A DNA stretch of 27,624 bases from CAZSLZ01 sp964607865 (GCA_964607865.1 CAZSLZ010000027.1:1-27624); one strand, 5' to 3'. Counted from the first letter of the stretch, positions 9,102 through 15,164 are shown. Notes: generated from the letters alone by a model not told the origin. Program-made: numbers and translations.

Positions 9102-9617
9102 ATGAATAAGATAAGGTTTATGGTTTTAATGTGTTTAGGTTTGTTACTGGCCGGCCAGGTTTTTGCCCAGTATGAAGATTATGTACGCCCCGAGGTGGAA
9201 AACCAGGGGGAAATATTCATGCATAACCTGGGCAAGGCTGATTACTTTCAGGCATATAAACAGCTTGATGAGCATTCCAAACAGACAATTATTCAAATTA
9301 CCATCGATCGTTTCCAGGATCTGGACAACAGGCTTTATACCAGGGACGAAATGGACTATCTTCTAAGAACCAATGTCAACGGGCATCGCACTGTAATATT
9401 TGAAGATCTCCTTTTTGGCTGGTGCGATCATCTGGGTATTAAACCTGAATCTTTGAAAAACGCAACTGCAGTAACTGCAAAAAAACATGACCCTCATAAA
9501 GTAACCCTGGAAATAACTGCGGGCAGCAAAAAATTCGATCTGGTAATGAAAAAAGAGGCTGGTATGTGGAAAGCTGCCTGGTATCCCGGCAAATATATGA
9601 GGTTGCCCGAGTTATAA
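9102..9617 (+). CDS. Small secreted protein of unknown function
   Basis: This 171-residue protein starts at ATG 9102, with AGAGAGG at 9087-9093 eight bases upstream. That ribosome site overlaps the stop of the SNF2 gene, so the two are probably cotranscribed. An in-frame ATG at 9066 lies inside the upstream gene and lacks a ribosome site. The N-terminus is a signal peptide (basic MNKIR, then a hydrophobic run ending QVFA before QYEDY) with no lipobox Cys. The mature part is about 150 residues of mixed helix and strand. A strand-rich end (KVTLEITAG, FDLVMKKEAGMWKAAWYP) resembles small NTF2-like or lumazine-type folds only by pattern. I do not recognise the family. Confidence 0.8.
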   Translation: MNKIRFMVLMCLGLLLAGQVFAQYEDYVRPEVENQGEIFMHNLGKADYFQAYKQLDEHSKQTIIQITIDRFQDLDNRLYTRDEMDYLLRTNVNGHRTVIFEDLLFGWCDHLGIKPESLKNATAVTAKKHDPHKVTLEITAGSKKFDLVMKKEAGMWKAAWYPGKYMRLPEL

Positions 9618-9646
9618 TACAACCCGGGAATAATATGCCAGTTCTG

Positions 9647-9696
9647 TTAATATTATCTTAACATTATCTTAACACTTTCTTAACAAAATCTTAACA
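9647..9696 (+). promoter_or_regulatory. PhoP/WalR-type operator: five direct hexamer repeats at 11-bp period
   Basis: Perfect TTAACA hexamers start at 9658, 9669, 9680 and 9691, and a near match TTAATA starts at 9647. Every step is exactly 11 bases, one helical turn, with 5-base spacers. PhoP of Bacillus uses TTAACA-like hexamers with N5 spacers; WalR uses TGTWAH-N5-TGTWAH, which is the same pattern on the other strand. Possible -10 boxes are TATTAT 9712-9717 and TATTCT 9715-9720. The array lies upstream of the secreted helical-repeat protein at 9771. The binding regulator could be the OmpR-family protein at 331-1026. Confidence 0.8.
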
Positions 9697-9770
9697 ATTC
9701 CCCGGTGGTTTTATTATTCTTTTAACAATTCTCTGTTATTCTGTTTTTAGAAACGATCGGAGGGATTGTT

Positions 9771-10808
9771 ATGAAAATGCAAAAAATTTTTCTGTTTCTG
9801 GGTATTTTTGTTTCAATAATTTGTGTTTCACCCAGGGCTGGTGCTCGCGCCGAGCTGAATAAAAACTCTGAAGGCAGGAACTTTCCTGTGGTTTTGCAGG
9901 CTCCAGGGAAAAATATTTCCTTTCAACCCGCCCCGCCGGCTGATAATTTCCGCCCTTCGCCTCTTACGGTTGCCTGTCGTCTTCTGGAAGATGCCTCCAG
10001 GGAAAATGAAACTTTTCTGCTGGACCTGGCAGTGGATATTACCGGGCTGGTTTCAGAGAAATATCCCGATCTTCCCCTTAAAATGACCCTGTGGAGAATG
10101 GAAATGATACGGGAAAACAGGTTGGAAAACAATGATATTCTATTATTGGAAGAATTGGAGGTACGTACTGTTATAGAGGGAAACTTTGAAAATGAATTCA
10201 AAAATATGGCTGAAGATATTGAGGGCATTATAACTGAAAAATATGATAACCTGGGCCTGGCAGTCAAAAAAGATATAGATGAATTTACGAGAAACTGTTA
10301 TCCTGAACTTCAGAAAGAGTTAATTTCCATAAGAACTTCAGAAAATGTGAATCCCCGTATTGAATCAGTACGGTTGATCTGCAGAAGTTACCCTGATTTT
10401 TATCATAACCTCTTCAAGATGCTCAGGGAGAAACACGGGGAGGAAATACAACAGGCTCTGCTGGATATCCTCATAACCCTGGATCAGAAGTATCCGGAAG
10501 TTTTATCGAGGTTTCAACGGCAGATGTCCGGTTCCATCCAGAAAGAGTCCCCTGGGCTGCTGGCTGGTATTCACAGGCAAAAACAAAGGGATATGATGAA
10601 TATTCAACAGAAGATTGCCATCAGTTATCCTTCATTGAATAAAGACCTGGCTGAACTACTCTCGAAAAAACATGAAGATTTCCTTGAAGCCATCGAAAAC
10701 AATCTTCCCGAAACCCCCCCTAGTTCTCAAGGCCAGCTTGCAGTAAAAATGCTGGGGCTATTTGATAAAATAGGAAGAATAAGCAAGCTGATTATCAGGA
10801 AACATTAA
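9771..10808 (+). CDS. Secreted alpha-helical repeat protein with recurring YP-acidic-hydrophobic motif
   Basis: This 345-residue protein starts at ATG 9771 after GGAGGG, about seven bases upstream. The N-terminus is a signal peptide (KMQKIF, a hydrophobic core, then ARA near residue 27). The rest is predicted almost wholly helical and charged. A short motif recurs: YPDL (98), YDNL (158), YPEL (177), YPDF (207), YPEV (241) and YPSL (286), often preceded by basic residues and followed by a helix with Leu every three to four residues. This suggests a degenerate helical repeat of about 30 residues. No known family or catalytic motif is seen. An 11-bp-period TTAACA array immediately upstream implies control by an OmpR/PhoP-type regulator. 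The gene ends at a bidirectional terminator shared with glnA. Confidence 0.85.
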   Translation: MKMQKIFLFLGIFVSIICVSPRAGARAELNKNSEGRNFPVVLQAPGKNISFQPAPPADNFRPSPLTVACRLLEDASRENETFLLDLAVDITGLVSEKYPDLPLKMTLWRMEMIRENRLENNDILLLEELEVRTVIEGNFENEFKNMAEDIEGIITEKYDNLGLAVKKDIDEFTRNCYPELQKELISIRTSENVNPRIESVRLICRSYPDFYHNLFKMLREKHGEEIQQALLDILITLDQKYPEVLSRFQRQMSGSIQKESPGLLAGIHRQKQRDMMNIQQKIAISYPSLNKDLAELLSKKHEDFLEAIENNLPETPPSSQGQLAVKMLGLFDKIGRISKLIIRKH

Positions 10809-10853
10809 CTTTCAGTTTAATTACCAGGCTGAACGAATAAACTTGAAGACATG

Positions 10854-10894
10854 AAAAAAGGGCTGCCCTGAAAGGATAGCCCCTTTTAGTTTTT
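10854..10894. terminator. Bidirectional intrinsic terminator between the helical-repeat gene and glnA
   Basis: AAAAGGGCT (10856-10864) pairs with AGCCCCTTTT (10878-10887) with one bulged base, and a T run follows. An A run on the left gives the opposite strand its own T tract. It serves the plus gene ending at 10808 and glnA ending at 10933. Confidence 0.85.
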
Positions 10895-10932
10895 CAATTA
10901 AATAACCAGCTTTTTTATTTCTAACTGTTTTC

Positions 10933-12273
10933 TTAATAAGTAGCCAGGTAACGATTCAACTCCCAGTTATGAACCGCCTGGTTGTAAAGATTCCATTCCA
11001 GTTTCTTGGCAGAAACAAAGTTATTAAATACGTGTTCACCCAGAGTTTCCTTCACAAATTTGCTTTTCTCCATATTTTCCACAGCTTCCAGTAAGTTCTT
11101 GGGCAAGGTCTTGATTTTTGCCTTCTTCAACTGGGCTGGAGTCATGGCATAAATGTTTTCATTAACTGCCGGCGGGGGTGTCATGTTACGTTTTATGCCT
11201 TCCAACCCGGCTTTCAGCATGAGGGCAAAAGATAAATATGGGTTACAGGCAGGGTCGGGGCTGCGAAGTTCAACCCTGGTGGATTGCCCTCGCGGAGCAG
11301 GAATTCTGACCAGGGGTGAGCGGTTTTTTTCTGACCAGGCGATATAGACCGGAGCTTCATAATCGGGAACTAACCGTTTATATGAGTTAACCAGGGGGTT
11401 GGTTACCGCCGTATATTCAGAAGCATATTCCAGCAGGCCAGCAATGTAATTAAGGCACAAATCGCTCAGTTTATTATCTTTTTTATCATCAAAAAAGACA
11501 TTGTTTCCGTTGTGGAATAAAGCCTGGTGGGTATGCATCCCCGAACCGTTGATTCCATATATGGGTTTGGGCATAAAAGTTGCGTGAAGGCCGTGTTCAT
11601 AGGCTACCATTTTAACCACAAGACGGAAAGTTGACAGGTTATCGGCAGTTGTGAGCACATTTGAGTATTTGAAATCGATCTCGTGCTGGCCGGGCGCCAC
11701 TTCATGATGGGAGGCTTCCACCTTGAACCCCATTTCCTCCAGATAATAGACAATATCCTTCCGTGCCTCTTCTCCCTTATCCACAGGCAAAAGATCGAAG
11801 TATCCTCCATGATCATGTGTACGAACCGTAGGGCGTCCGTTTTCATCAAGGTGAAAGATGAAAAACTCAGCTTCCGGGCCTGCAGACATCACATAACCCA
11901 TTTCCTCTGCTTCTTCAATTACCTTCTTCAGAATACCTCGGGGGCATCCGCCAAAGGCATCACCTTCAGGGGTAACAATATCACAAATTAATCTTGCCAC
12001 TTTTCTGTCTGTATTCTTCGACCAGGGAAAAATGACAAAACTTGAAGGGTCGGGCATCAGGAACATGTCCGATTCTTCGATGCGGGAGAAGCCTTCAATT
12101 GATGAGCCATCGAACATTATCTCACCATTGAGGGCAATTTTCAGATCTTCTACGGGTATTTCCACATTTTTGTTTATCCCCATAAGATCCATAAACATCA
12201 ACCGGATGGATTTCACCTTGTTTTCCCGTGCAAATTTCAAGACATCATCTTTAGAAAATATAAGTTGTTTCAT
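10933..12273 (-). CDS. glnA: Glutamine synthetase, type I-alpha
   Basis: This 446-residue protein makes glutamine from glutamate, ammonia and ATP in the cytosol. It has the beta-grasp start (KSIRLMFMDLMGI), MFDGSSIEGF, the PGQHEIDFKY metal/substrate segment, NGSGMHTHQ, the ATP/glutamate loop in NRSPLVRIPAPRG and the VELRSPDPACNPYL segment. Length and the absence of the tyrosine adenylylation loop (NLYDLPPEE type) mark it as GSI-alpha, the form of Bacillota, Thermotoga and archaea. That form is controlled by feedback and protein contacts rather than adenylylation. Arg62 in GFSRIEESDM is the position linked to feedback inhibition in Bacillus. GGAGG (12278-12282 on the complement) precedes the ATG by four bases. 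It is a single-gene unit. Confidence 0.97.
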   Translation of the reverse strand: MKQLIFSKDDVLKFARENKVKSIRLMFMDLMGINKNVEIPVEDLKIALNGEIMFDGSSIEGFSRIEESDMFLMPDPSSFVIFPWSKNTDRKVARLICDIVTPEGDAFGGCPRGILKKVIEEAEEMGYVMSAGPEAEFFIFHLDENGRPTVRTHDHGGYFDLLPVDKGEEARKDIVYYLEEMGFKVEASHHEVAPGQHEIDFKYSNVLTTADNLSTFRLVVKMVAYEHGLHATFMPKPIYGINGSGMHTHQALFHNGNNVFFDDKKDNKLSDLCLNYIAGLLEYASEYTAVTNPLVNSYKRLVPDYEAPVYIAWSEKNRSPLVRIPAPRGQSTRVELRSPDPACNPYLSFALMLKAGLEGIKRNMTPPPAVNENIYAMTPAQLKKAKIKTLPKNLLEAVENMEKSKFVKETLGEHVFNNFVSAKKLEWNLYNQAVHNWELNRYLATY

Positions 12274-12307
12274 AAAACCTCCATTAATGTGAGAGAGTGC
12301 TTTACAA

Positions 12308-12337
12308 TTTATAAAGTAAATTTTTCATCATTTCCAA
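12308..12337 (-). promoter_or_regulatory. Putative glnA promoter
   Basis: On the minus strand, TTGGAA (12337-12332) and TATAAA (12313-12308) are separated by 18 bases. The predicted start of transcription is about 30 bases upstream of the glnA ATG. A 14-base dyad (TTCTAT, CT, ATAGAA) at 12355-12368 lies just upstream and could be an operator. I did not find a convincing GlnR/TnrA site. Confidence 0.5.
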
Positions 12338-12414
12338 GAATGGTAGTTTTTTCCTTCTATCTATAGAATGAAAAAGGGAAAATATAAATCTGATGTAATC
12401 TAATAACTGAATAA

Positions 12415-12420
12415 TATAAT
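12415..12420 (+). promoter_or_regulatory. Putative -10 box for the DUF6485 gene
   Basis: A perfect TATAAT lies 25 bases before the ATG at 12445, and a strong AAGGAGG follows before the start. No good -35 is visible 16-18 bases upstream. Confidence 0.45.
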
Positions 12421-12444
12421 AATGAAAAATAAGGAGGTTGTAAA

Positions 12445-12639
12445 ATGGAATGCGATAAAGCCAGAAACATGGGAAAATGCAATTGCACTTATGATCCATG
12501 TCCGCGAAAGGGTAAATGCTGTGAATGCCTGCATTACCATCTTGCAATGAAGCAATTGCCGGCCTGTTGTTTCCCTGCAGGCGCCGAGGCAACCTATGAC
12601 CGTTCATTCAGAAAATTCATAGAAGTTTGGGGAAAATAA
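12445..12639 (+). CDS. Small Cys-rich protein, DUF6485-like
   Basis: This 64-residue cytosolic protein has nine cysteines: 3, 12, 14, 19, 25, 26, 28, 41 and 42. They are arranged as CNCTYDPCPRKGKCCEC and then LPACCFP, typical of the small DUF6485 family seen mainly in anaerobes. The pattern suggests a zinc or iron-sulfur site, but the function is unknown. AAGGAGG about seven bases before the ATG is an excellent ribosome site. The gene is divergent from glnA, with about 170 bases between the starts. Confidence 0.85.
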   Translation: MECDKARNMGKCNCTYDPCPRKGKCCECLHYHLAMKQLPACCFPAGAEATYDRSFRKFIEVWGK

Positions 12640-12653
12640 ATTTTCTCCAGTTG

Positions 12654-12697
12654 TTAACAAATTTTTAACATTCAAATTATTCTTTTTGTGCTATAAT
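12654..12697 (+). promoter_or_regulatory. Promoter with two TTAACA hexamers at 11-bp spacing and a TATAAT box
   Basis: TTAACA at 12654-12659 and again at 12665-12670 are exactly 11 bases apart. TATAAT follows at 12692-12697, with no good -35 at the normal distance, consistent with activator dependence. Transcription would begin near 12704. That rules out an in-frame ATG at 12702 as the usual start of the next gene and favours ATG 12738. Confidence 0.6.
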
Positions 12698-12737
12698 CTA
12701 AATGGAATTTTATTTATTATTATTTGGAGGAATCATT

Positions 12738-13619
12738 ATGGATGGAGTTCGGGCAACCTCTCCAGGTCATGTTCCAATAAAACAACAGGAGATAAAACCC
12801 CAGCATGGTAAGCCGGATAACCAACCCGTAAGCCAGGCTAAACCCGAAGATACAGGGGTTGATACTGTGGCAATCACCCAGGCTCTTTCCGCCAACACCG
12901 GAAATTTGAAACCAGGTGAAACCATATCTGTGAGCATGGGGAAAAAAGAAGTAGCTACTATCACCAAAGAGGGGCCAAATAACTGGGATAAAATGGGCCG
13001 TGCAATGAAAACTTTCGGTATGAAAACCGTGGATATTACCAAGGAAGCTATCGAAATTGATCCAGCTTTCGCTTTCCGGGAAACCATAGAAGTTGCCAAG
13101 GAACCCCTTACCCAGGCAGTTCCCGAGACTATAAAAAGCATGGCTTTAAAGGGGTTGTATCCCGGCATGAGGGCTGGTGTTCTGTTTCTGGATGCAAAAA
13201 AAGCATGGAACACCCTTAAAGACCCTGAAGCAAACCTGGTAGATAAAATTGTAGATGTAGGCCATTGCGTTACCGACGTTGGCGGTCTGGTAGGGGCAGT
13301 TGCCCCCCTGGTGGGCTTGGCAATACCCGGCGCCAATATTCTGGCGGCAACTGCTGTGGTAGGCGATATAATATCATTTGGTTACCACGCCCTCAGATGG
13401 GTATCCAAGAAATATGAAGCCCACAAGAAGATTCAAGCCGAACAGGAAAACAGCACAATTAAACCCCAGAATCCTGACGAACTTAATAATCCAAATAAAA
13501 AATCGAATCTGGAAAGCATTGTGGAAAAAGAAAGCGCAAAACTGAAAAGCAATGAAAGCCAGGCGAACCATAGCCGGCCTCCGAGAAGAAACCTTGAAAC
13601 CATAGTCAATGAAGGTTGA
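12738..13619 (+). CDS. Protein of unknown function with a glycine-rich hydrophobic segment and a repeated C-terminal motif
   Basis: The protein has 293 residues from ATG 12738, with GGAGG seven bases upstream. It has no signal peptide. Residues 1-60 are Pro/Gln/Lys-rich and probably disordered. Residues about 80-165 are predicted helical. A Gly/Ala-rich hydrophobic stretch (about 181-217, with VGGLVGAVAPLVGLAIPGAN) could be a membrane-active hairpin. The basic, Asn-rich tail holds a duplicated motif, NLESIVEKE at 257-265 and NLETIVNEG at the very C-terminus. I do not recognise the family. The amphipathic layout with a central Gly-rich hairpin recalls secreted effectors or translocators, but nothing else supports this. 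The promoter carries two 11-bp-spaced TTAACA hexamers. Confidence 0.8.
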   Translation: MDGVRATSPGHVPIKQQEIKPQHGKPDNQPVSQAKPEDTGVDTVAITQALSANTGNLKPGETISVSMGKKEVATITKEGPNNWDKMGRAMKTFGMKTVDITKEAIEIDPAFAFRETIEVAKEPLTQAVPETIKSMALKGLYPGMRAGVLFLDAKKAWNTLKDPEANLVDKIVDVGHCVTDVGGLVGAVAPLVGLAIPGANILAATAVVGDIISFGYHALRWVSKKYEAHKKIQAEQENSTIKPQNPDELNNPNKKSNLESIVEKESAKLKSNESQANHSRPPRRNLETIVNEG

Positions 13620-13627
13620 TATAAATT

Positions 13628-13655
13628 AAAAAGAGCCAAATGGCTCTTTTTTAAT
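13628..13655. terminator. Bidirectional intrinsic terminator
   Basis: AAAAAGAGCC (13628-13637) pairs perfectly with GGCTCTTTTT (13642-13651) across a four-base loop, giving T tracts on both strands. The stem overlaps the stop codon (13651-13653) of the minus-strand gene, so both convergent genes end here. Confidence 0.9.
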
Positions 13656-14253
13656 TTCGGGAGTTCAATAATACTTTTTTCAACCGATCTTCCTGGACAT
13701 CTGTTACCCTGTAGAAATTTCCCCGTTTGCCCTTTCTGGCAACTTCAATTTTATCTTCCCGGTTCAAATACCCAATCTGGCCCCGGGCTTTTATTTTAAA
13801 ATCGTTTTCTTTTAAAACCTGGTTCACTTCACGGGTACTGAAGGTTTTGTCCACAGGGTTCTGGCTCTGTACATAGAAACTGGCCAGCAGAACAATGTCA
13901 GATTTTTCAGGTTCACCTTCTTCTTTTTTCTGCAGCCGATCGTACCAGGTTTTGAATTTTACCGGATAGGGGCTGCTTACCTGAGGCTTGGTATTTTCAG
14001 GTTTATTCTGTTGAGTTTTTATCTTCTTATTCTTTTTATGGTCAGATTTCTTGTGTTTTGTTGTTTTACTAACTTTTTTCTTTACTTTAATTTCATCTGG
14101 TTTTTTATCAAATTTTCGGTCAAATTTCAATATAGCTGTTTCCAGAATGTTGCCCAGATTAGATAACTGCTTGTCAACAAATTTTTCGTTGCCCTCTATT
14201 TCAACTTCTCCGGTATTTATGTTTAATTTAAATTTCGAAAAATTATAATCCAT
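13651..14253 (-). CDS. Protein of unknown function: beta-strand N-terminus, Lys-rich linker, winged-helix-like C-terminus
   Basis: This 200-residue protein starts at a good site (AGGAGG, seven bases before the ATG on the minus strand). Residues 5-45 include GEVEIEGNEKFVDKQL, a strand-then-helix opening seen at the front of various uncharacterised archaeal and bacterial proteins. Residues about 53-92 are a Lys/Thr/Gln-rich, probably disordered linker. Residues about 100-195 read like a winged helix: KSDIVLLASFYV, FSTREVNQVLKENDF, GQIGYLNREDKIEVARKG, then a wing FYRVTDVQ. It is likely a nucleic-acid binding or adaptor protein, by inference only. Its promoter seems to combine a -35 in the right end of the IS remnant with a chromosomal -10. 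Confidence 0.8.
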   Translation of the reverse strand: MDYNFSKFKLNINTGEVEIEGNEKFVDKQLSNLGNILETAILKFDRKFDKKPDEIKVKKKVSKTTKHKKSDHKKNKKIKTQQNKPENTKPQVSSPYPVKFKTWYDRLQKKEEGEPEKSDIVLLASFYVQSQNPVDKTFSTREVNQVLKENDFKIKARGQIGYLNREDKIEVARKGKRGNFYRVTDVQEDRLKKVLLNSRN

Positions 14254-14279
14254 TTAAAAACCTCCTGAATAATGGAGTC

Positions 14280-14308
14280 ATTATAACATACCCCCATTAT
14301 CTGAACAA
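14280..14308 (-). promoter_or_regulatory. Hybrid promoter for the 13651-14253 gene using the IS end
   Basis: On the minus strand, TTGTTC (14308-14303) and TATAAT (14285-14280, with TG one base upstream) are 17 bases apart. The -35 lies inside the right inverted repeat of the IS remnant. The -10 is in flanking DNA, just past the 3-bp duplication at 14286-14288. Transcription would start near 14273, with the ribosome site at 14266-14261. Confidence 0.65.
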
Positions 14309-14332
14309 CCATAACTTAGTACTTTTTTAATT

Positions 14333-14440
14333 TTTCCTGATATCTACTTCAAGCTTCAGCCGGGTTGGTTTGTCAAGGTTGAAGAGCGTAGCGCGCCTTG
14401 GCTGAGCAAGCCGGCTGAGGCATAATCTCAACTCAGGAAA
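14333..14440. repeat. Long imperfect palindrome inside the IS remnant
   Basis: The inner arms 14357-14378 and 14396-14417 pair over 22 bases with a few mismatches around a 17-base loop. The outer arms TTTCCTGA (14333-14340) and TCAGGAAA (14433-14440) pair perfectly. The palindrome fills the space between the transposase stop and the right end of the element. It could be a nested small repeat or an element-encoded hairpin. Confidence 0.6.
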
Positions 14441-14443
14441 TTC

Positions 14444-14626
14444 CTAATCATTCAACCCATACATTTCCCCTTCAAACAGTTCATTGGGTGTTCTGTAATC
14501 CAGTCCGCTGTGAAGCCTTTTGCTGTTGAACCATTGAATGTATTCGCCGATGATTTCCCTGGCCTCACTCAAATTCCTGAACAAATGCGTGTTCAGACAT
14601 TCATCGCGAAACCTGCTCTTTTTCAT
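14444..14626 (-). pseudogene. IS3-type transposase remnant: orfA start joined to orfB end
   Basis: The 60 codons begin with MKKSRF, the usual opening of IS3-family OrfA proteins (MKKSRFTEEQ type), behind AAAGGAGAG. They continue directly into RDECLNTHLF, EYIQWFNSKRLHSGLDYRTPNE, the C-terminal end of the OrfB DDE integrase core. SRF can belong to either part, so the deletion may have used a short homology. The helix-turn-helix region and nearly the whole catalytic core are gone, leaving only the segment near the last catalytic Glu. It has no transposase activity. Confidence 0.85.
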
Positions 14627-14802
14627 CTGAACTCTCCTTTAACGTTCCTTCAATTTTACTATGCTAATTTATGAATGTCCAGATTTTGGGTAACAGGCCA
14701 ATGCTTGCGGGGTTTTTACTTATGTTTTTATAAATAAACAGGCTTCAACATCTACTTTTACTTTTATTGGCTTTTTTCAGAGTCAATCTTTAGAAAAATG
14801 AT

Positions 14803-14937
14803 TTATTTATAAAAAGAAAGCTGTTTGGTAGGCAAATATTTGCGGTAAATTATTACTATAGTTACTAAAGCCCAAATCACACCTATAATAATATTTTTTC
14901 TAAGCTGTATCTTATCCTTGTCAGTAGTTTTGCCTAT
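14803..14937 (-). CDS. Possible 44-residue single-pass membrane protein with ATA start, or decayed gene
   Basis: A minus-strand frame of 44 codons ends at TAA (14805-14803). GGAGG (14946-14942) sits four bases before an ATA codon, the same spacing as before glnA, but no ATG, GTG or TTG is available. The product would be a basic, charged N-terminus (GKTTDKDKIQLRKN), one hydrophobic helix (IIIGVIWALVTIVII) and a basic tail (YRKYLPTKQLSFYK). This looks like a real small membrane protein. The start may be a rare ATA, a mutated ATG, or the frame may be dead. A TATAAT lies upstream. Confidence 0.4.
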   Translation of the reverse strand: MGKTTDKDKIQLRKNIIIGVIWALVTIVIIYRKYLPTKQLSFYK

Positions 14938-14964
14938 AATTCCTCCGATTTCGAAATTTTATGA

Positions 14965-15006
14965 ATTATATCTTTAGTTTAACAATTTATGAACAAATTG
15001 TAAACA
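14965..15006 (-). promoter_or_regulatory. Promoter with three 11-bp-spaced hexamers before the tiny minus-strand frame
   Basis: On the minus strand, TGTTTA, TGTTCA and TGTTAA (plus-strand starts 15001, 14990, 14979) are each 11 bases apart. They are followed after eight bases by TATAAT (14970-14965). TTCATA at 14993-14988 could serve as -35 with a 17-base spacer. An OmpR-family activator site overlapping the -35 would have this layout. Two of the hexamers differ from TTAACA at one position. Confidence 0.45.
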
Positions 15007-15110
15007 GAATTGCCTTTAAAAATTCTCTGGGCTTAAGCGGAAAACCAGCGTAATTTCGTGGGTTTTTTCATGGGGGTTTCAGGTAAAATTTTCACTTTAG
15101 AACCAAAAAA

Positions 15111-15164
15111 TTAACAAAAAATTAACAATTTAGAAATACTATGTCAACAGCATTTTCTTATACT
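15111..15164 (+). promoter_or_regulatory. Putative promoter and operator of the flagellar operon
   Basis: TTAACA at 15111 and 15122 are 11 bases apart. TCAACA at 15144 is 22 bases further on, in the same register. TATACT (15159-15164) lies nine bases after it as the likely -10, and no normal -35 exists. The predicted leader is about 85 bases before ATG 15255. I saw no flagellar sigma-28 promoter. Confidence 0.5.

Larger units (their letters stand above)
14289..14692 (-). mobile_element. Internally deleted IS3-family element (about 404 bp) with both ends kept
   Basis: Inverted ends: plus-strand 14296-14319 and minus-strand 14687-14664 align over 24 bases with 18 identities, sharing ATCTG, ACA, CATAA and TTAG. 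TACCC lies at each outer tip. ACA at 14286-14288 and ACA at 14693-14695 flank the element as a 3-bp target duplication, a size used by IS3-family elements. Inside is only a remnant joining the start of orfA to the end of orfB. The element cannot encode its own transposase, but it might be mobilised in trans by a full-length relative. Confidence 0.7.

Noticed and set aside
12355..12368. GlnR/TnrA operator for glnA
   Set aside because: The dyad TTCTAT-CT-ATAGAA does not match TGTNA-N7-TNACA; kept only as a possible unknown operator.
12702..12737. Longer start of the 12738 gene with a hydrophobic N-terminus
   Set aside because: It would look like a short signal sequence, but the TATAAT at 12692 puts the transcript start at or after 12702, and GGAGG sits before 12738.
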